Origin: Flavobacterium circumlabens
GTDB taxonomy: Bacteria > Bacteroidota > Bacteroidia > Flavobacteriales > Flavobacteriaceae
Assembly (NCBI RefSeq): GCF_004345565.1
Contig: NZ_SLWA01000003.1
Coordinates: forward strand, 62,001 to 126,000
DNA length: 64,000 bases
Direction of reading: 5' to 3'
Below are positions 26,196 through 36,560 of this stretch, piece by piece. The notes below the pieces were generated by a model that was not told where the DNA came from, ran no database searches, and saw only the letters and a program-made list of their open reading frames with translations. Position numbers and translations under genes: made by a program. Every line of letters begins with the position of its first letter. Position 1 is the stretch's first letter.

Positions 26196-28109
26196 ATGAT
26201 TAAAGAAGGTATACACTTTAAAGAAGCCGGAAAGTTTGAGGAAACACGTTTTGAAAAGATTCATAATGTGATTTTCGAATCGTCTCAGGAAGCTTCGGTA
26301 TTAGTTGCTCAGGAAATAGCCAATATAATTCAACGGAAAGAAGAATTAAATGAACCTTGTGTTTTAGGGCTGGCTACAGGATCTTCTCCGATTAAAGTTT
26401 ATGAAGAATTAGTTAGATTACATAAAGAAGAAGGTTTAAATTTTTCGAACGTAGTAACCTTCAATCTGGATGAATATTATCCGATGGACCGAAATAACAT
26501 TCAAAGTTACCATCATTTTATGCATGAGCACCTTTTCAATCAGGTGAATATTCTTCCGGAAAATATCAATATTCCCAACGGAAACATAAGCAATGAGGAT
26601 TTACAGCAATATTGTATTGATTATGAAATGAAAATTAAAGCCTATGGCGGATTAGATTTTCAGCTTTTAGGAATTGGAAGAACCGGACATATTGGTTTTA
26701 ACGAACCGGGATCGCACGTAAATTCAGGAACAAGAAGTATTACGCTGGATCATTTAACACGTATCGATGCTGCATCTTCGTTTTTAGGGATTGATAATGT
26801 ACCCAGAAAAGCAATTACAATGGGAATTGGTACCGTAAAAAATGCCAAAAGAATTGTACTTCTCGGATGGGGAATCAGCAAAGCGGGAATTATAAAAGAT
26901 ACGATAGAAGGAGAAATTTCTTCACGGGTACCGGCAACGTATTTACAAGAGCACAACAACACAACATTTGTTTTAGATACAGAAGCTTCGTCTGAATTGA
27001 CCAGAGTAAAAACACCCTGGCTGGTTAAATCGGTGATTTGGACAGAAGAGCTAAAACTGAAAACGGTTGCCTGGTTAAGTGAATTGACTAAAAAACCTTT
27101 CCTTAAATTAACCGATAAAGATTATAATGACAACGGTATGTCGAGCCTGTTGACAGAAGAAGGAACGGCATATGACCTGAACATTAAAATGTTCAACAAA
27201 ATGCAGCAGACGATCACCGGATGGCCCGGCGGAAAACCAAATGCAGACGATACGTACAGACCGGAACGCGCCACTCCGGAAAGAAAAAGAATTATCATTT
27301 TCAGTCCGCATCCGGATGACGATGTGATTTCGATGGGAGGAACTTTTGACAGATTGGTAGAGCAGGGGCATGATGTGCATATTGCTTATCAGACTTCAGG
27401 AAATATTGCAGTTTCGAACGAAGAAGCTTTAAAATTTGCTGAAATTTCAAAAGCGTTAAACGCCAATTCTGTTGAATCTGAAAATATCATCAACTTTTTG
27501 AAAAGCAAAAAAAGTAACGACATTGACTTATTGGAAGTCAGAAAGTTAAAAGGATTAATCAGAAGAAGTGAGTCTTTGGCAGCCACCCGATATTTGGGTT
27601 TGCCGGATAGCAATGTCAATTTCCTTGATCTTCCTTTTTATGAAACCGGAACAGTAAAGAAAAATAATCTTTCGGAAGCCGATATCGAAATTATGTGTGA
27701 TATCATCGAAAGAATACAACCGCATCAGATTTACGCAGCCGGAGATTTGGCAGATCCGCACGGAACGCACAAAGTGTGTCTGGATAGTTTGTTTGAAGCC
27801 TTAAAAAGACTGAAAAGCAAAAGTTATATGGATGATTGCTGGGTATGGCTATACCGCGGTGCGTGGCATGAGTGGGAATCCTACCAAATTGAAATGGCAG
27901 TTCCGATGAGTCCGGATCAGGTGTTGAAAAAACGTCATGCAATCTTTTATCACCAGTCTCAAAAAGACGGCGTTATGTTCCAGGGAGATGACAGCCGTGA
28001 ATTCTGGGTAAGAGTAGAAGACAGAAACAGATTAACAGCAGAAAAATATCATGCTTTGGGATTAGCAGATTACTCGGCTATTGAAGCATTTAAACGTTAT
28101 TATTTTTAG
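26196..28109 (+). CDS. nagB: Glucosamine-6-phosphate deaminase fused to a PIG-L/LmbE-like domain
   Basis: The 637-residue cytoplasmic protein has an N-terminal NagB domain (about 1-270) with LGLATGSSPIKVYEELV, NLDEYYP and the catalytic block LGIGRTGHIGFNEPGS. The C-terminal domain (about 365-637) carries the LmbE/PIG-L metal motif SPHPDDDVISMGGT and a later DPHGTHKVC. NagB converts GlcN6P to fructose 6-phosphate and ammonia; PIG-L proteins are zinc deacetylases of GlcNAc conjugates. The long form is common in Bacteroidota. The fusion suggests deacetylation and deamination may be coupled (inference). In this locus it would consume GlcNAc released from N-glycans. Ends at a strong terminator. 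Confidence 0.92.
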   Translation: MIKEGIHFKEAGKFEETRFEKIHNVIFESSQEASVLVAQEIANIIQRKEELNEPCVLGLATGSSPIKVYEELVRLHKEEGLNFSNVVTFNLDEYYPMDRNNIQSYHHFMHEHLFNQVNILPENINIPNGNISNEDLQQYCIDYEMKIKAYGGLDFQLLGIGRTGHIGFNEPGSHVNSGTRSITLDHLTRIDAASSFLGIDNVPRKAITMGIGTVKNAKRIVLLGWGISKAGIIKDTIEGEISSRVPATYLQEHNNTTFVLDTEASSELTRVKTPWLVKSVIWTEELKLKTVAWLSELTKKPFLKLTDKDYNDNGMSSLLTEEGTAYDLNIKMFNKMQQTITGWPGGKPNADDTYRPERATPERKRIIIFSPHPDDDVISMGGTFDRLVEQGHDVHIAYQTSGNIAVSNEEALKFAEISKALNANSVESENIINFLKSKKSNDIDLLEVRKLKGLIRRSESLAATRYLGLPDSNVNFLDLPFYETGTVKKNNLSEADIEIMCDIIERIQPHQIYAAGDLADPHGTHKVCLDSLFEALKRLKSKSYMDDCWVWLYRGAWHEWESYQIEMAVPMSPDQVLKKRHAIFYHQSQKDGVMFQGDDSREFWVRVEDRNRLTAEKYHALGLADYSAIEAFKRYYF

Positions 28110-28177
28110 TTTTCATTGGTTTAGAATACAATAAATTATTTTTTAAATGGTTTATTTTGGTTAGTTACCTGTATGTT

Positions 28178-28210
28178 GAAAATGCGGCCTTATGGCCGCA
28201 TTTTTTTTGT
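28178..28210 (+). terminator. Terminator after nagB
   Basis: AAAATGCGGCC and GGCCGCATTTT form a GC-rich perfect stem with a 4-base loop and a T-run of eight. Confidence 0.9.
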
Positions 28211-28280
28211 GAATTTTTTCAGCGTAATTTTTATCCCCCTGAGCGAAGTCGAAGGGCGCAATCAAAATCAAAAATAAAAA

Positions 28281-28313
28281 ACCTCTGTAAAAGCTTTAAA
28301 CTTTGACAGAGGT
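28281..28313 (-). terminator. Hairpin ending the LytTR gene; same family as palindrome at 38710
   Basis: ACCTCTGT...ACAGAGGT with an inner near-palindrome around GCTTTAAACTTTG. On the minus strand a T-rich tract follows directly, as expected for a terminator 30 bp after the LytTR stop. Just to its left (about 28233-28252) is CTGAGCGAAGTCGAAGGG, a word common in dispersed flavobacterial repeats. Confidence 0.6.
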
Positions 28314-28343
28314 CATTATAATAACATTCCGACTAAAAAATCG

Positions 28344-29057
28344 TTACATCGGAGAATTTAAAATCCTTTGTTTGACATGATCGATATAAGATCTTCCGAT
28401 TACATAACGAAGACCTTCAATTTCAATACTGTTTCCTTCCACAGCATCAATTTTATCGATTGCAATAGTATAGGAACGGTGTATTCTTAAAAAATTTCGT
28501 TCCGGTAATAAATCTGTAAAATCAGATAAGGTGCTGTGAATAATGTATTTACCTGTTAAGGTGTTTATTTTTAAATAATCTTTTAAACTCTCGATTACCA
28601 GAATCTCATTAAAAAAGATTTTTTTCATTCTCTTTTTATCAATCTTAACGAAAATAAAAGGACTTTCGGTACCCGTTTCCTGAGGAGCACCGGTATTGCT
28701 GCTCAATCTCTTGCTGATTTTATTGAGTGTTTTCATTAACCTCGGGAACTCAATAGGTTTTACGAGATAATCCAAAACATCTAATTCGTACGTTTCTATT
28801 GCAAATTGACTATAAGCACTGGTAATAACCAACAAAGGTGGGTTTTCTAAACTTTTAATGAAATTTATACCATCCAGAACCGGCATATTAATGTCAAGAA
28901 AAATCACGTCAACCTTGTTGTTTTTTACAAAATTCAGACCCTCTATAGGATTGCTGAAAGTAGCTGTGACTTCAAAATTTTCAACGGCCTCTAAGTAATT
29001 TTTAATAACATTGATTGCTAACGGCTCGTCATCTATAATCAAACAATTTATTTTCAT
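28344..29057 (-). CDS. LytTR-family response regulator
   Basis: The 237-residue protein has a receiver domain (about 1-120) with acidic pocket DDEP, phospho-Asp in DVIFLDINMPVLDG and Lys in YLVKPIEF. A LytTR DNA-binding domain (about 140-235) shows IFVKIDKKRMKKI, ILVIESLKDYLKI, FLRIHRSYTIAIDKID and the closing YVIGRSYID. LytTR regulators bind paired direct repeats about 21 bp apart. It lies 69 bp downstream of the histidine kinase, forming a two-component operon that points away from both flanking sugar operons. A role in regulating the surrounding N-glycan genes is possible but not shown. Confidence 0.93.
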   Translation of the reverse strand: MKINCLIIDDEPLAINVIKNYLEAVENFEVTATFSNPIEGLNFVKNNKVDVIFLDINMPVLDGINFIKSLENPPLLVITSAYSQFAIETYELDVLDYLVKPIEFPRLMKTLNKISKRLSSNTGAPQETGTESPFIFVKIDKKRMKKIFFNEILVIESLKDYLKINTLTGKYIIHSTLSDFTDLLPERNFLRIHRSYTIAIDKIDAVEGNSIEIEGLRYVIGRSYIDHVKQRILNSPM

Positions 29058-29126
29058 TTTAGTATAGTATTTATTCTTTAGTGAAAGAATCGGGGGAGAT
29101 AGTATAAAAAAACAGGGTAAACAGAA

Positions 29127-30185
29127 TTAAGACACCTTAATTACCAGCTTTACAACAAAAATATTCTTTTTATTCTTAAAAGAAAGCTTATAGTCATTTT
29201 TATTATAACCTAATTCGAGTCTTTTTTTTACATTTTCAATTCCTATACCACTTGACTTGTTAAAATTATCTTTATGTACGGTAATTTCTGGTGTTGGGTT
29301 TGAAATGGTAAAATGCAGGAAGTCTTCCTTGACTTTAAAATTGATGTCAATCTTCACTTTTCCCGTGTTTTTGTTTACGCCGTGCTTAAAAGCATTTTCA
29401 ATAAAAGTCAGCAATATGATAGGGCTGATTTCTTTGTCATGAATATCTCCCGAAACAGACATGTCTATTTCCAGTCGGTCACCATTTCTGATTCGCTCTA
29501 AATCCAGATAATTCTGAATGCAAAGGATTTCGTTTTCTAAACTTTGTTTTTTGCTTTTGGTGTCGTAAAGCATATATCGCATGAGCTCAGAAAGTTTAAG
29601 AACAATTTTGGGTGTTTTATCTGATTTTTCTACCGCCAAAGAATAAATATTGTTAAGCGTATTGAAGAAAAAATGCGGGGAAATTTGAGATTTCAGGAAC
29701 AGTAATTCGGTTTCCAATTGTGATTTTTCAAGGTCGGTAACTCTTTTTTGTTCCCTCATAAAGTCGAAAGTAATCTTAATAGCCGTTACAAAAGTCATCA
29801 CATAAAGCTCTCCCATCATCATGTCAATCGTATAATTGAGCGTTAATTTATCTATCGTTTCAGGTCCTTCCGGCCAAACGTCATGCGTGATTAGTAAATA
29901 GGTCATTTGGAATTTTACCACAACCATAATAAAGATGGCAGATAAGATACAGATAACATACAATAAGTATTTTTTTCTATAAATCAGATTCGGCATCAGA
30001 ATCAGGATATTCAGGTAGCAAAGCGCCATGTGAATGGGGAATCCCAATAAATTTGTTTTTAAGGAATAGGCATAATCGTTAAAATAACTGCCCCAGCGAA
30101 ACGTATTAAAAACGAAATAAGTTAACCAAAAGATAATATGGTATTGCAATTGGATGCGGTATAATTTGCCTGAATTTAAAATCAT
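29127..30185 (-). CDS. LytS-type membrane sensor histidine kinase (His_kinase/PF06580)
   Basis: The 352-residue protein has about four transmembrane helices in residues 15-150 and no extracellular sensor domain. A coiled linker (KRVTDLEKSQLETELLFLKSQ) leads into the family-specific phospho-acceptor block SQISPHFFFNTLNNIYSLA near residue 170. A HATPase with LLTFIENAFKHGV and SGIGIENVKKRLEL follows. Such kinases pair with LytTR regulators, and the LytTR gene follows it directly. The signal is unknown. It is divergent from the first GH92 gene with about 120 bp between starts. Confidence 0.92.
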   Translation of the reverse strand: MILNSGKLYRIQLQYHIIFWLTYFVFNTFRWGSYFNDYAYSLKTNLLGFPIHMALCYLNILILMPNLIYRKKYLLYVICILSAIFIMVVVKFQMTYLLITHDVWPEGPETIDKLTLNYTIDMMMGELYVMTFVTAIKITFDFMREQKRVTDLEKSQLETELLFLKSQISPHFFFNTLNNIYSLAVEKSDKTPKIVLKLSELMRYMLYDTKSKKQSLENEILCIQNYLDLERIRNGDRLEIDMSVSGDIHDKEISPIILLTFIENAFKHGVNKNTGKVKIDINFKVKEDFLHFTISNPTPEITVHKDNFNKSSGIGIENVKKRLELGYNKNDYKLSFKNKKNIFVVKLVIKVS

Positions 30186-30307
30186 GGTATTGGTGGTATT
30201 TTGTGACTTTTTTTGATGTTTATCTAAGTTAATGTGTCGTCCGTCTAAATTACTTTTAATAAAAATGGAAATTATATAAATTTAAGGTTAAATTAAGATT
30301 GTTTTCT

Positions 30308-32551
30308 ATGAGGAACTTTACGCTGCTTATTTTCATTGTAATTTTAATTACAAGCTGTAAAATAAAGATAAATAATAATAACGGCAAAAAAGATGTTTTT
30401 GTGAGCCATGTAAATCCTTTTATAGGAACTGGCGGACACGGGCATACATATCCTGGTGCAACTGTTCCTTTCGGGATGCTTCAGGTAAGTCCTGATAATG
30501 GAATTTCGAGCTGGGATTGGTGTTCCGGATATCATTATTCAGATTCCATAGTTTCCGGATTCAGTCATTTACACCTAAGCGGAACAGGAATTGGGGATCT
30601 GGCAGACATCTTATTGATGCCCGTCAATAAAAAACTGGATTTAACCACTAAAACAACTTCTCGCGATCAATTAACTTATAAATCAAAATACAGCCATGTT
30701 AACGAAAAAGCAACACCGGGCTCTTACCAGGTTTTTCTTGAAGATCCTAAAATCAATGTAGAATTAACTTCTTCACAACGCACCGCATTTCATAAATATA
30801 CCTTTACCAAAAATGATCCGCAATCTGTGGTTATCGATCTTGGTTTTGCCATTAATTGGGATAAAGCCCTAAAAACCGGAATTGCAATTGAAGATAAACA
30901 GACCATAAGCGGTTATCGTTTTAGTACGGGCTGGGCCAAAAACCAGAAAGTATTTTTCGTAGCGAAATTTTCAAAACCCATTTCTGAATCTGTTTTACTG
31001 GCCAATAAGCAAATCATTACCGGAAATAAAGCGGAAGGAGAAAATACTGCAGCGCAATTATTTTTTGAAGCCAATGGTACAAATGAATTATTGGTAAAAA
31101 TGGCGCTTTCTTCTGTAAGTGTGGCCAATGCCAAAGAGAATTTAGACAATGAAAAATTAACTTTCGAAAATACAAAATCTCAGGCTGCAGCCCTCTGGAA
31201 TACGGCTTTAAGTAAAATTGAAGTTGAAACCCCGACAGACTCCCTAAAAACAATTTTCTATACCGCGATGTTCCACGCCCAGGTTGCCCCTGTAACCTAT
31301 AGTGATAAAAACGGTCAGTTTAGAAAAGAGGATGATCAGATTGCTACGGCAAAGGATTATACCGCTTACTCGACCTTATCACTATGGGATACTTTCAGAG
31401 CCGAAAATCCTTTATTGACTTTATTGGCTCCGGACAAAACTTCAGACATTGTCAACTCCATGCTGGCGTATTACGATAATAAAAAAATATTACCGGTCTG
31501 GACCTTGTATGCCAATGAAACTAATACCATGACAGGTTATCATTCGATTCCGGTAATTGTGGACGCCTATTTGAAAGGTGTTAAAGGTTTTGATGCCGAA
31601 AAAGCCTATCAAGCCATGAAAGCGACGATGATGCAGGACGAACGCGGATTGAATTTGTATAAAAAATACGGTTATATTCCCTACAATTTATTAGATGAAT
31701 CCGTTACGATTACTTTAGAATATGCCTATGATGATTGGTGTGTGGCACAAATGGCAAAAGCTTTACGTAAAAATGATGATTATGAATTTTTCCTGAAACG
31801 TTCTAAAGCCTATCACTTTCTATTCGATCCCAAAACAGGATTCATGAGAGGGAAATCAGAAGACGGAAAGTCCTGGAACGAACCTTTTGACCCGAAACAT
31901 TCCAATCACAGGGAGCATACCGATTATACCGAAGGAAATGCCTGGCAGCACAGCTGGTTTGTACCTCAAAACGTGGAAGATTTTATCAAATTACACGGAA
32001 GTAATGAAATTTTCACCAAACGTTTGGAGCAGCTTTTTACCGAAAGTTCCGAGATTACAGGAAGCAATGTTTCGGCAGATATTTCCGGATTAATTGGCCA
32101 GTATGCACACGGAAACGAACCAAGCCACCATATTGCTTATATGTTCAATCATGCCGGCCAGCCGTGGAGAACGCAATATTGGGTACGCCATATTTTAGAT
32201 ACCCAATACAACACAACACCAAATGGATTAAGCGGAAACGAAGATTGCGGACAAATGTCGGCCTGGTATGTTTTCAGTTCAATGGGACTGTATCCGATGA
32301 ATCCGGCTTCCGGGGAATATGAAATAGGAAGTCCGATTTTCGAAAAAGCAACCATTAATCTTCAGGAAGGAAAAACTTTTGTCATCGAGGCAGAAAATGT
32401 TTCGGAGAAAAATTTCTATATCCAGTCGGCAACCTTAAACGGAGTTGTATTCAATCAGACCGTAATCACACATCAGCAGATTTTAAAAGGAGGAACACTT
32501 CATTTTGTAATGGGAGCTGAGCCCAATAAAAACTGGGGAATAAAAAAATAA
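30308..32551 (+). CDS. GH92 alpha-mannosidase, lipoprotein (first paralogue)
   Basis: I start at ATG 30308 rather than an upstream TTG (30299) because it gives a lipoprotein signal with lipobox ITSC (Cys17). About 747 residues. The GH92 N-terminal signature VNPFIGTGGHGHTYPGATVPFGM is canonical, the proposed acid Glu lies in EGNAWQHSWFVP near residue 541, and the base Asp lies in GNEDCGQMSAW near residue 644. The block GNEPSHHIAYMFNHAGQPW is of the type seen in alpha-1,2-mannosidases. GH92 enzymes are Ca2+-dependent, inverting exo-mannosidases that trim high-mannose and complex N-glycans. It is the first gene of a six-gene operon (30308-38697). Cleavage of outer alpha-linked mannose at the cell surface or periplasm is expected. 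Confidence 0.93.
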   Translation: MRNFTLLIFIVILITSCKIKINNNNGKKDVFVSHVNPFIGTGGHGHTYPGATVPFGMLQVSPDNGISSWDWCSGYHYSDSIVSGFSHLHLSGTGIGDLADILLMPVNKKLDLTTKTTSRDQLTYKSKYSHVNEKATPGSYQVFLEDPKINVELTSSQRTAFHKYTFTKNDPQSVVIDLGFAINWDKALKTGIAIEDKQTISGYRFSTGWAKNQKVFFVAKFSKPISESVLLANKQIITGNKAEGENTAAQLFFEANGTNELLVKMALSSVSVANAKENLDNEKLTFENTKSQAAALWNTALSKIEVETPTDSLKTIFYTAMFHAQVAPVTYSDKNGQFRKEDDQIATAKDYTAYSTLSLWDTFRAENPLLTLLAPDKTSDIVNSMLAYYDNKKILPVWTLYANETNTMTGYHSIPVIVDAYLKGVKGFDAEKAYQAMKATMMQDERGLNLYKKYGYIPYNLLDESVTITLEYAYDDWCVAQMAKALRKNDDYEFFLKRSKAYHFLFDPKTGFMRGKSEDGKSWNEPFDPKHSNHREHTDYTEGNAWQHSWFVPQNVEDFIKLHGSNEIFTKRLEQLFTESSEITGSNVSADISGLIGQYAHGNEPSHHIAYMFNHAGQPWRTQYWVRHILDTQYNTTPNGLSGNEDCGQMSAWYVFSSMGLYPMNPASGEYEIGSPIFEKATINLQEGKTFVIEAENVSEKNFYIQSATLNGVVFNQTVITHQQILKGGTLHFVMGAEPNKNWGIKK

Positions 32552-32588
32552 AAACTAGCGGAACTAACTATAAATAAACATAAAATTA

Positions 32589-34466
32589 ATGGACATTATT
32601 GACGTATCAATTATCGTAGCCTACATCCTGCTCTCCGTAGGGATAGGAATCTGGATTTCGCGAAAGGCATCAAAAGGATTAGATGATTATTTCCTTGGCG
32701 GGAAAACAATCAAATGGTATTTCTTAGGTCTGAGCAACGGATCAGGAATGTTTGATGTTTCAGGAACTTCCTGGATGATTGGAGTACTGTTTTTGTATGG
32801 CGTAAAAAGTTTTATGTTTATGTGGCTCTGGCCGATCTGGAATCAGATTTTTGTCATGATGTTTCTGGCCGTCTGGATCAGGAGATCAAAAGTAATGACA
32901 GGTTCTGAATGGATTTTAACCCGTTTTGGAAGCGACAGGGCCGGAAAAGCATCCCATATTATCGTGGCTATTTTTGCCATTATTTCAACCATTGGTTTTA
33001 TCGCTTACTTTTTTGAAGGTATCGGGAAATTTGTAACCATTATTCTTCCGTGGGATTTAGCCCTTCATTACGGAGATTTGATTCTGCTGACTTCTGAGCG
33101 TTCGTATGCTTTGATCATTATATTTTTAACAACCATTTATACGGTTAAAGGCGGAATGTTTTCTGTTGTAGCCACAGAAGTGGTGCAATATTTAATCATG
33201 ATTATTGCCGGTGTTTTGATTGCCGGTTATGCTTTTATCAATTATACCGATATTCAGATCAATTCGGTTATTACGGAAGAATGGAAAAATGTTTTCTTCG
33301 GATGGCAGTTTGAAAGCCAGTGGAGCGATAAATTTCAAACCTTCAATCACCTGATAGATTCTGAAGGCTATAAAATGTTTGGTGCCTTTATCGGAATGAC
33401 TTTATTCAAAGGATTTTTTGCCAGTATTGCAGGACCGACACCGAGTTATGATTTACAAAGAATTCTTTCTACCAAATCGGTCAAAGAAGCGGCTTACATG
33501 AGTGGGTTTACCAATTTGATCTTATTCATTCCGAGGTACTTATTAATCACCGGAATTGTAGTCATTGCTTTGATGAATTTGGCACCGGAATTAAACGCCA
33601 ATACAGGTTTAACCGGAGCCGATTTAGAATTGCTAATGCCCAAAGTGGTTAATTTGTATATTCCGGTGGGGATCAAAGGAATTTTATTAGCGGGTTTACT
33701 GGCCGCCTTCATGTCCGGTTTTTCTGCTTTTGTAAATGCAGGCCCGGCATATATTGTAAATGATATTTATAAAAAATACTTTAAACCGGTTGCCACCAAT
33801 GCGCATTACATCAAAGTAAGTCAGATTTCTTCTTTCCTTGTGGTGGGTCTGGGTGTTTTTATGGGCTTCTTTGCCGATTCGATCAATTCGCTGACCTTAT
33901 GGATTACGAGTGCCTTATACGGAGGTTACGTTGCCGCCAACTTTTTAAAATGGATCTGGTGGCGTTTTAACGGATGGGGCTATTTCTGGGGAATGTTTGC
34001 CGGATTACTGGTAGCATCTTTTCAATTTATCCTGGGACAAAATAAAGGAAACTTCGCACCGGGATCATTCTTATACGATTTGTCAGAAGTGCAGGCGATT
34101 TATTTATTTCCCGTCATATTTGGATTCTCTATTTTAGGCTGTCTTTTGGGGACTTTTCTAAGTAAACCAACCGATATGGAAGTTTTAAAATCTTTCTATA
34201 CCAATGTAAGACCCTGGGGATGGTGGAATCCGGTGTACAGAACATTAAAATTAGAAGATCATACTTTCGAAAAAAATAACGATTTCTACAGGGATATGCT
34301 CAATTGTGCCATCGGAATTGTATGGCAGTCGAGTATGATTTTGCTTCCGATATTTTTTATCATCAAAGATTATCCAAAAGCAATCGTGGCGTTGATTGTG
34401 TTTTTAATAACAACGACCACTCTAAAATTCACCTGGTTAGACAGAGTTCGAAAAATTCAGGACTAA
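32589..34466 (+). CDS. Sodium:solute symporter, probable Man-beta-1,4-GlcNAc importer
   Basis: The 625-residue polytopic protein has about 14-15 hydrophobic helices and SSS-family hallmarks: an N-terminal helix followed by [52 protein letters not shown], and the [29 protein letters not shown] block with small residues around the Na+ site. It is immediately upstream of a GH130 phosphorylase. The same symporter-phosphorylase pairing is known from Bacteroides fragilis, where the symporter imports mannosyl-GlcNAc from N-glycan cores and the phosphorylase cleaves it. That precedent, not a substrate motif, is the basis for the substrate call. Confidence 0.85.
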   Translation: MDIIDVSIIVAYILLSVGIGIWISRKASKGLDDYFLGGKTIKWYFLGLSNGSGMFDVSGTSWMIGVLFLYGVKSFMFMWLWPIWNQIFVMMFLAVWIRRSKVMTGSEWILTRFGSDRAGKASHIIVAIFAIISTIGFIAYFFEGIGKFVTIILPWDLALHYGDLILLTSERSYALIIIFLTTIYTVKGGMFSVVATEVVQYLIMIIAGVLIAGYAFINYTDIQINSVITEEWKNVFFGWQFESQWSDKFQTFNHLIDSEGYKMFGAFIGMTLFKGFFASIAGPTPSYDLQRILSTKSVKEAAYMSGFTNLILFIPRYLLITGIVVIALMNLAPELNANTGLTGADLELLMPKVVNLYIPVGIKGILLAGLLAAFMSGFSAFVNAGPAYIVNDIYKKYFKPVATNAHYIKVSQISSFLVVGLGVFMGFFADSINSLTLWITSALYGGYVAANFLKWIWWRFNGWGYFWGMFAGLLVASFQFILGQNKGNFAPGSFLYDLSEVQAIYLFPVIFGFSILGCLLGTFLSKPTDMEVLKSFYTNVRPWGWWNPVYRTLKLEDHTFEKNNDFYRDMLNCAIGIVWQSSMILLPIFFIIKDYPKAIVALIVFLITTTTLKFTWLDRVRKIQD

Positions 34467-34512
34467 CCCGAATTTATTCAAAAAAAAAATAATTAAAAAA
34501 AATAAAAGCAAA

Positions 34513-35478
34513 ATGAGCACTATTCCCTGGCAAGACAGACCCGAAAACAGTAATGATGTAATGTGGAGATATTCTGAAAACCCTATTATTGACAGATATG
34601 CAATTCCTTCCTCTAACAGTATTTTTAACAGCGCTGTTGTGCCATTTGAAGATGGATTTGCAGGTGTTTTCAGATGTGACAACAAAGCGGTACAAATGAA
34701 CATTTTTGCCGGTTTCAGTAAAAATGGTATCGATTGGGACATTAATCATGAACCGATAGTAATGCAGTCCGGTAATACGGAAATGATCGAATCGGCTTAT
34801 AAATATGACCCTCGTGTGGTATTTATCGAAGATCGGTACTGGATTACCTGGTGTAACGGTTATAACGGACCCACAATTGGTATTGGGTATACTTTTGACT
34901 TTAAAGAATTTTTCCAATGCGAAAATGCCTTCCTGCCCTTCAACAGAAACGGTGTTTTATTTCCACAAAAAATAAACGGAAAATACGCCATGTTAAGCCG
35001 TCCGAGTGATAACGGACATACTCCTTTTGGAGACATCTGGATCAGCTACAGTCCTGACATGAAATATTGGGGAGAGCACAGACTGGTCATGAAACCAACT
35101 CCTTTTGAAGACAGTGCCTGGCAGTGTACCAAAGTAGGAGCAGGGCCAATTCCTATCCTTACAAATGAGGGCTGGCTGATGCTGTACCACGGCGTAATCA
35201 ATACCTGCAACGGTTTCCGTTATGCAATGGGCGCAGCAATTTTGGAAACAGAAATACCTGAAAATGTAAAATACAGAACACAGCCTTATTTATTAGGGCC
35301 TGCAGAACTTTACGAGCAGGTGGGTGATGTGCCTAATGTGGTATTCCCTTGTGCCGCTTTACACGATACAGAAGAAGATAAATTAGCCGTATACTACGGT
35401 GCCGCAGATACTGTTGTGGCTATGGCATTTGGTAAATTAAGTGAAGTGGTACAATTCACAATAGATAACAGTTTATAA
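34513..35478 (+). CDS. GH130 beta-mannoside phosphorylase, probably acting on Man-beta-1,4-GlcNAc
   Basis: The 321-residue protein has no signal peptide and the five-bladed propeller pattern of GH130: [25 protein letters not shown] near residue 35, the [16 protein letters not shown] block near residue 98 with the catalytic acid, and conserved [20 protein letters not shown]. Family enzymes use inorganic phosphate to release mannose 1-phosphate. Length and the neighbouring symporter fit 4-O-beta-D-mannosyl-N-acetylglucosamine phosphorylase (cytoplasmic). The products would be Man1P and GlcNAc, the latter feeding NagB in this locus. Specificity for mannobiose cannot be excluded. The next gene starts four bases after the stop. 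Confidence 0.88.
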   Translation: MSTIPWQDRPENSNDVMWRYSENPIIDRYAIPSSNSIFNSAVVPFEDGFAGVFRCDNKAVQMNIFAGFSKNGIDWDINHEPIVMQSGNTEMIESAYKYDPRVVFIEDRYWITWCNGYNGPTIGIGYTFDFKEFFQCENAFLPFNRNGVLFPQKINGKYAMLSRPSDNGHTPFGDIWISYSPDMKYWGEHRLVMKPTPFEDSAWQCTKVGAGPIPILTNEGWLMLYHGVINTCNGFRYAMGAAILETEIPENVKYRTQPYLLGPAELYEQVGDVPNVVFPCAALHDTEEDKLAVYYGAADTVVAMAFGKLSEVVQFTIDNSL

Positions 35479-35482
35479 AAAA

Positions 35483-36553
35483 ATGACGCGAATTAAAAGC
35501 AAGTTATTGGTAATGATCTTAGGGTGTTTCTCTTTGTTTGGCTTTGCTCAGTCAGGCAAGGAGATTACACCCAAAACCTATGTGGCATCAAAAACAGAAA
35601 CACCAATTGTAATTGATGGAGAGGATACTGATGTTGCCTGGAATAAAGCAGAATGGACAGCTCTTTTTGAAGATATTGAAAACAACGTAAAACCAAAATA
35701 TGGGACAAAAGTTAAAATGCTCTGGGATGAAACCAATTTCTACATATTAGCAAAACTTGATGAACCCCATGTCTGGGCCAATTTAAAACAACGCGATACC
35801 ATTATTTTTTACAACAATGATTTTGAAGTTTTCATTGACCCCGATAGCGACACTTTTAATTATTACGAATTAGAAATTAATGCATTAAATACCGCCTGGG
35901 ATCTGTTTTTGTCAAAACCGTACCGAGAAAATGATAATGTTGTTTTAAACGACTGGAATATTCCGGGTCTGAAATCGGCGGTAAAAATCAAAGGAACGCT
36001 TAATAATCCCAACGATACCGATGAAGGCTGGGTATTAGAAATGGCAATTCCCTGGGCATCTTATAAAACTTCTTATTTTGATAAAAATGTACCCGCAGAT
36101 AAATTCTGGCGCGTCAATTTCTCCAGAGTAAACTGGCAGCATACCATAACAGATAAAGGTTACGAACGCAAAAAAGGCGCAGACGGCAAATTCCTGCCGG
36201 AGTACAATTGGGTCTGGTCGCCAATGGGCGTTATCAATATGCATGAACCGGAAAAATGGGGCTATGTCTATTTCTCTTCGAAAGAAGGAAAAGACAGTTT
36301 TACGATTCCACAGGAAGAAAAAGTAAAATGGGAATTGTACACGCTTTACAGGGCACAAAAAGAATATTACCAAAAGAATAATAAATGGGCAACATCTCTG
36401 GAAAATCTAACGAAAGAGCCGATTAGCATTGACACTAAAGTTTTAAAACCCAAGCTGGAAAACCACGCTTCAGGATTTAATATTTCAGTAAAAAGTCCAT
36501 TTTCAAATAAAACATTTATTATAAGACAAGATGGCAAAATCATAAACAACTAA
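35483..36553 (+). CDS. Exported CBM9-like carbohydrate-binding protein
   Basis: The 356-residue protein has a signal peptide (LLVMILGCFSLFGFAQ). Residues about 25-270 form a CBM9-like beta sandwich: IVIDGEDTDVAWNKAEW, VKMLWDETNFYILAKLDEP, NDFEVFIDPDSDTFNYYELEINALN and GWVLEMAIPWASY are the characteristic blocks. The last about 85 residues (from EEKVKWELYTLYRAQKEYYQ) are an extra helix-rich segment. CBM9 modules bind reducing ends of glycans, but free-standing flavobacterial CBM9-like proteins have no established role. Overlap-like spacing (4 bp before, 7 bp after) places it between GH130 and an unusual GHL-type lipoprotein, suggesting a joint function with the latter (inference). Confidence 0.8.
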   Translation: MTRIKSKLLVMILGCFSLFGFAQSGKEITPKTYVASKTETPIVIDGEDTDVAWNKAEWTALFEDIENNVKPKYGTKVKMLWDETNFYILAKLDEPHVWANLKQRDTIIFYNNDFEVFIDPDSDTFNYYELEINALNTAWDLFLSKPYRENDNVVLNDWNIPGLKSAVKIKGTLNNPNDTDEGWVLEMAIPWASYKTSYFDKNVPADKFWRVNFSRVNWQHTITDKGYERKKGADGKFLPEYNWVWSPMGVINMHEPEKWGYVYFSSKEGKDSFTIPQEEKVKWELYTLYRAQKEYYQKNNKWATSLENLTKEPISIDTKVLKPKLENHASGFNISVKSPFSNKTFIIRQDGKIINN

Positions 36554-36560
36554 ACCAACT

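Noticed and set aside
27108..27942. Several 70-90-codon frames on the minus strand of nagB and similar ones opposite the GH genes
   Set aside because: They are antisense shadows of strongly coding sequence without independent support.
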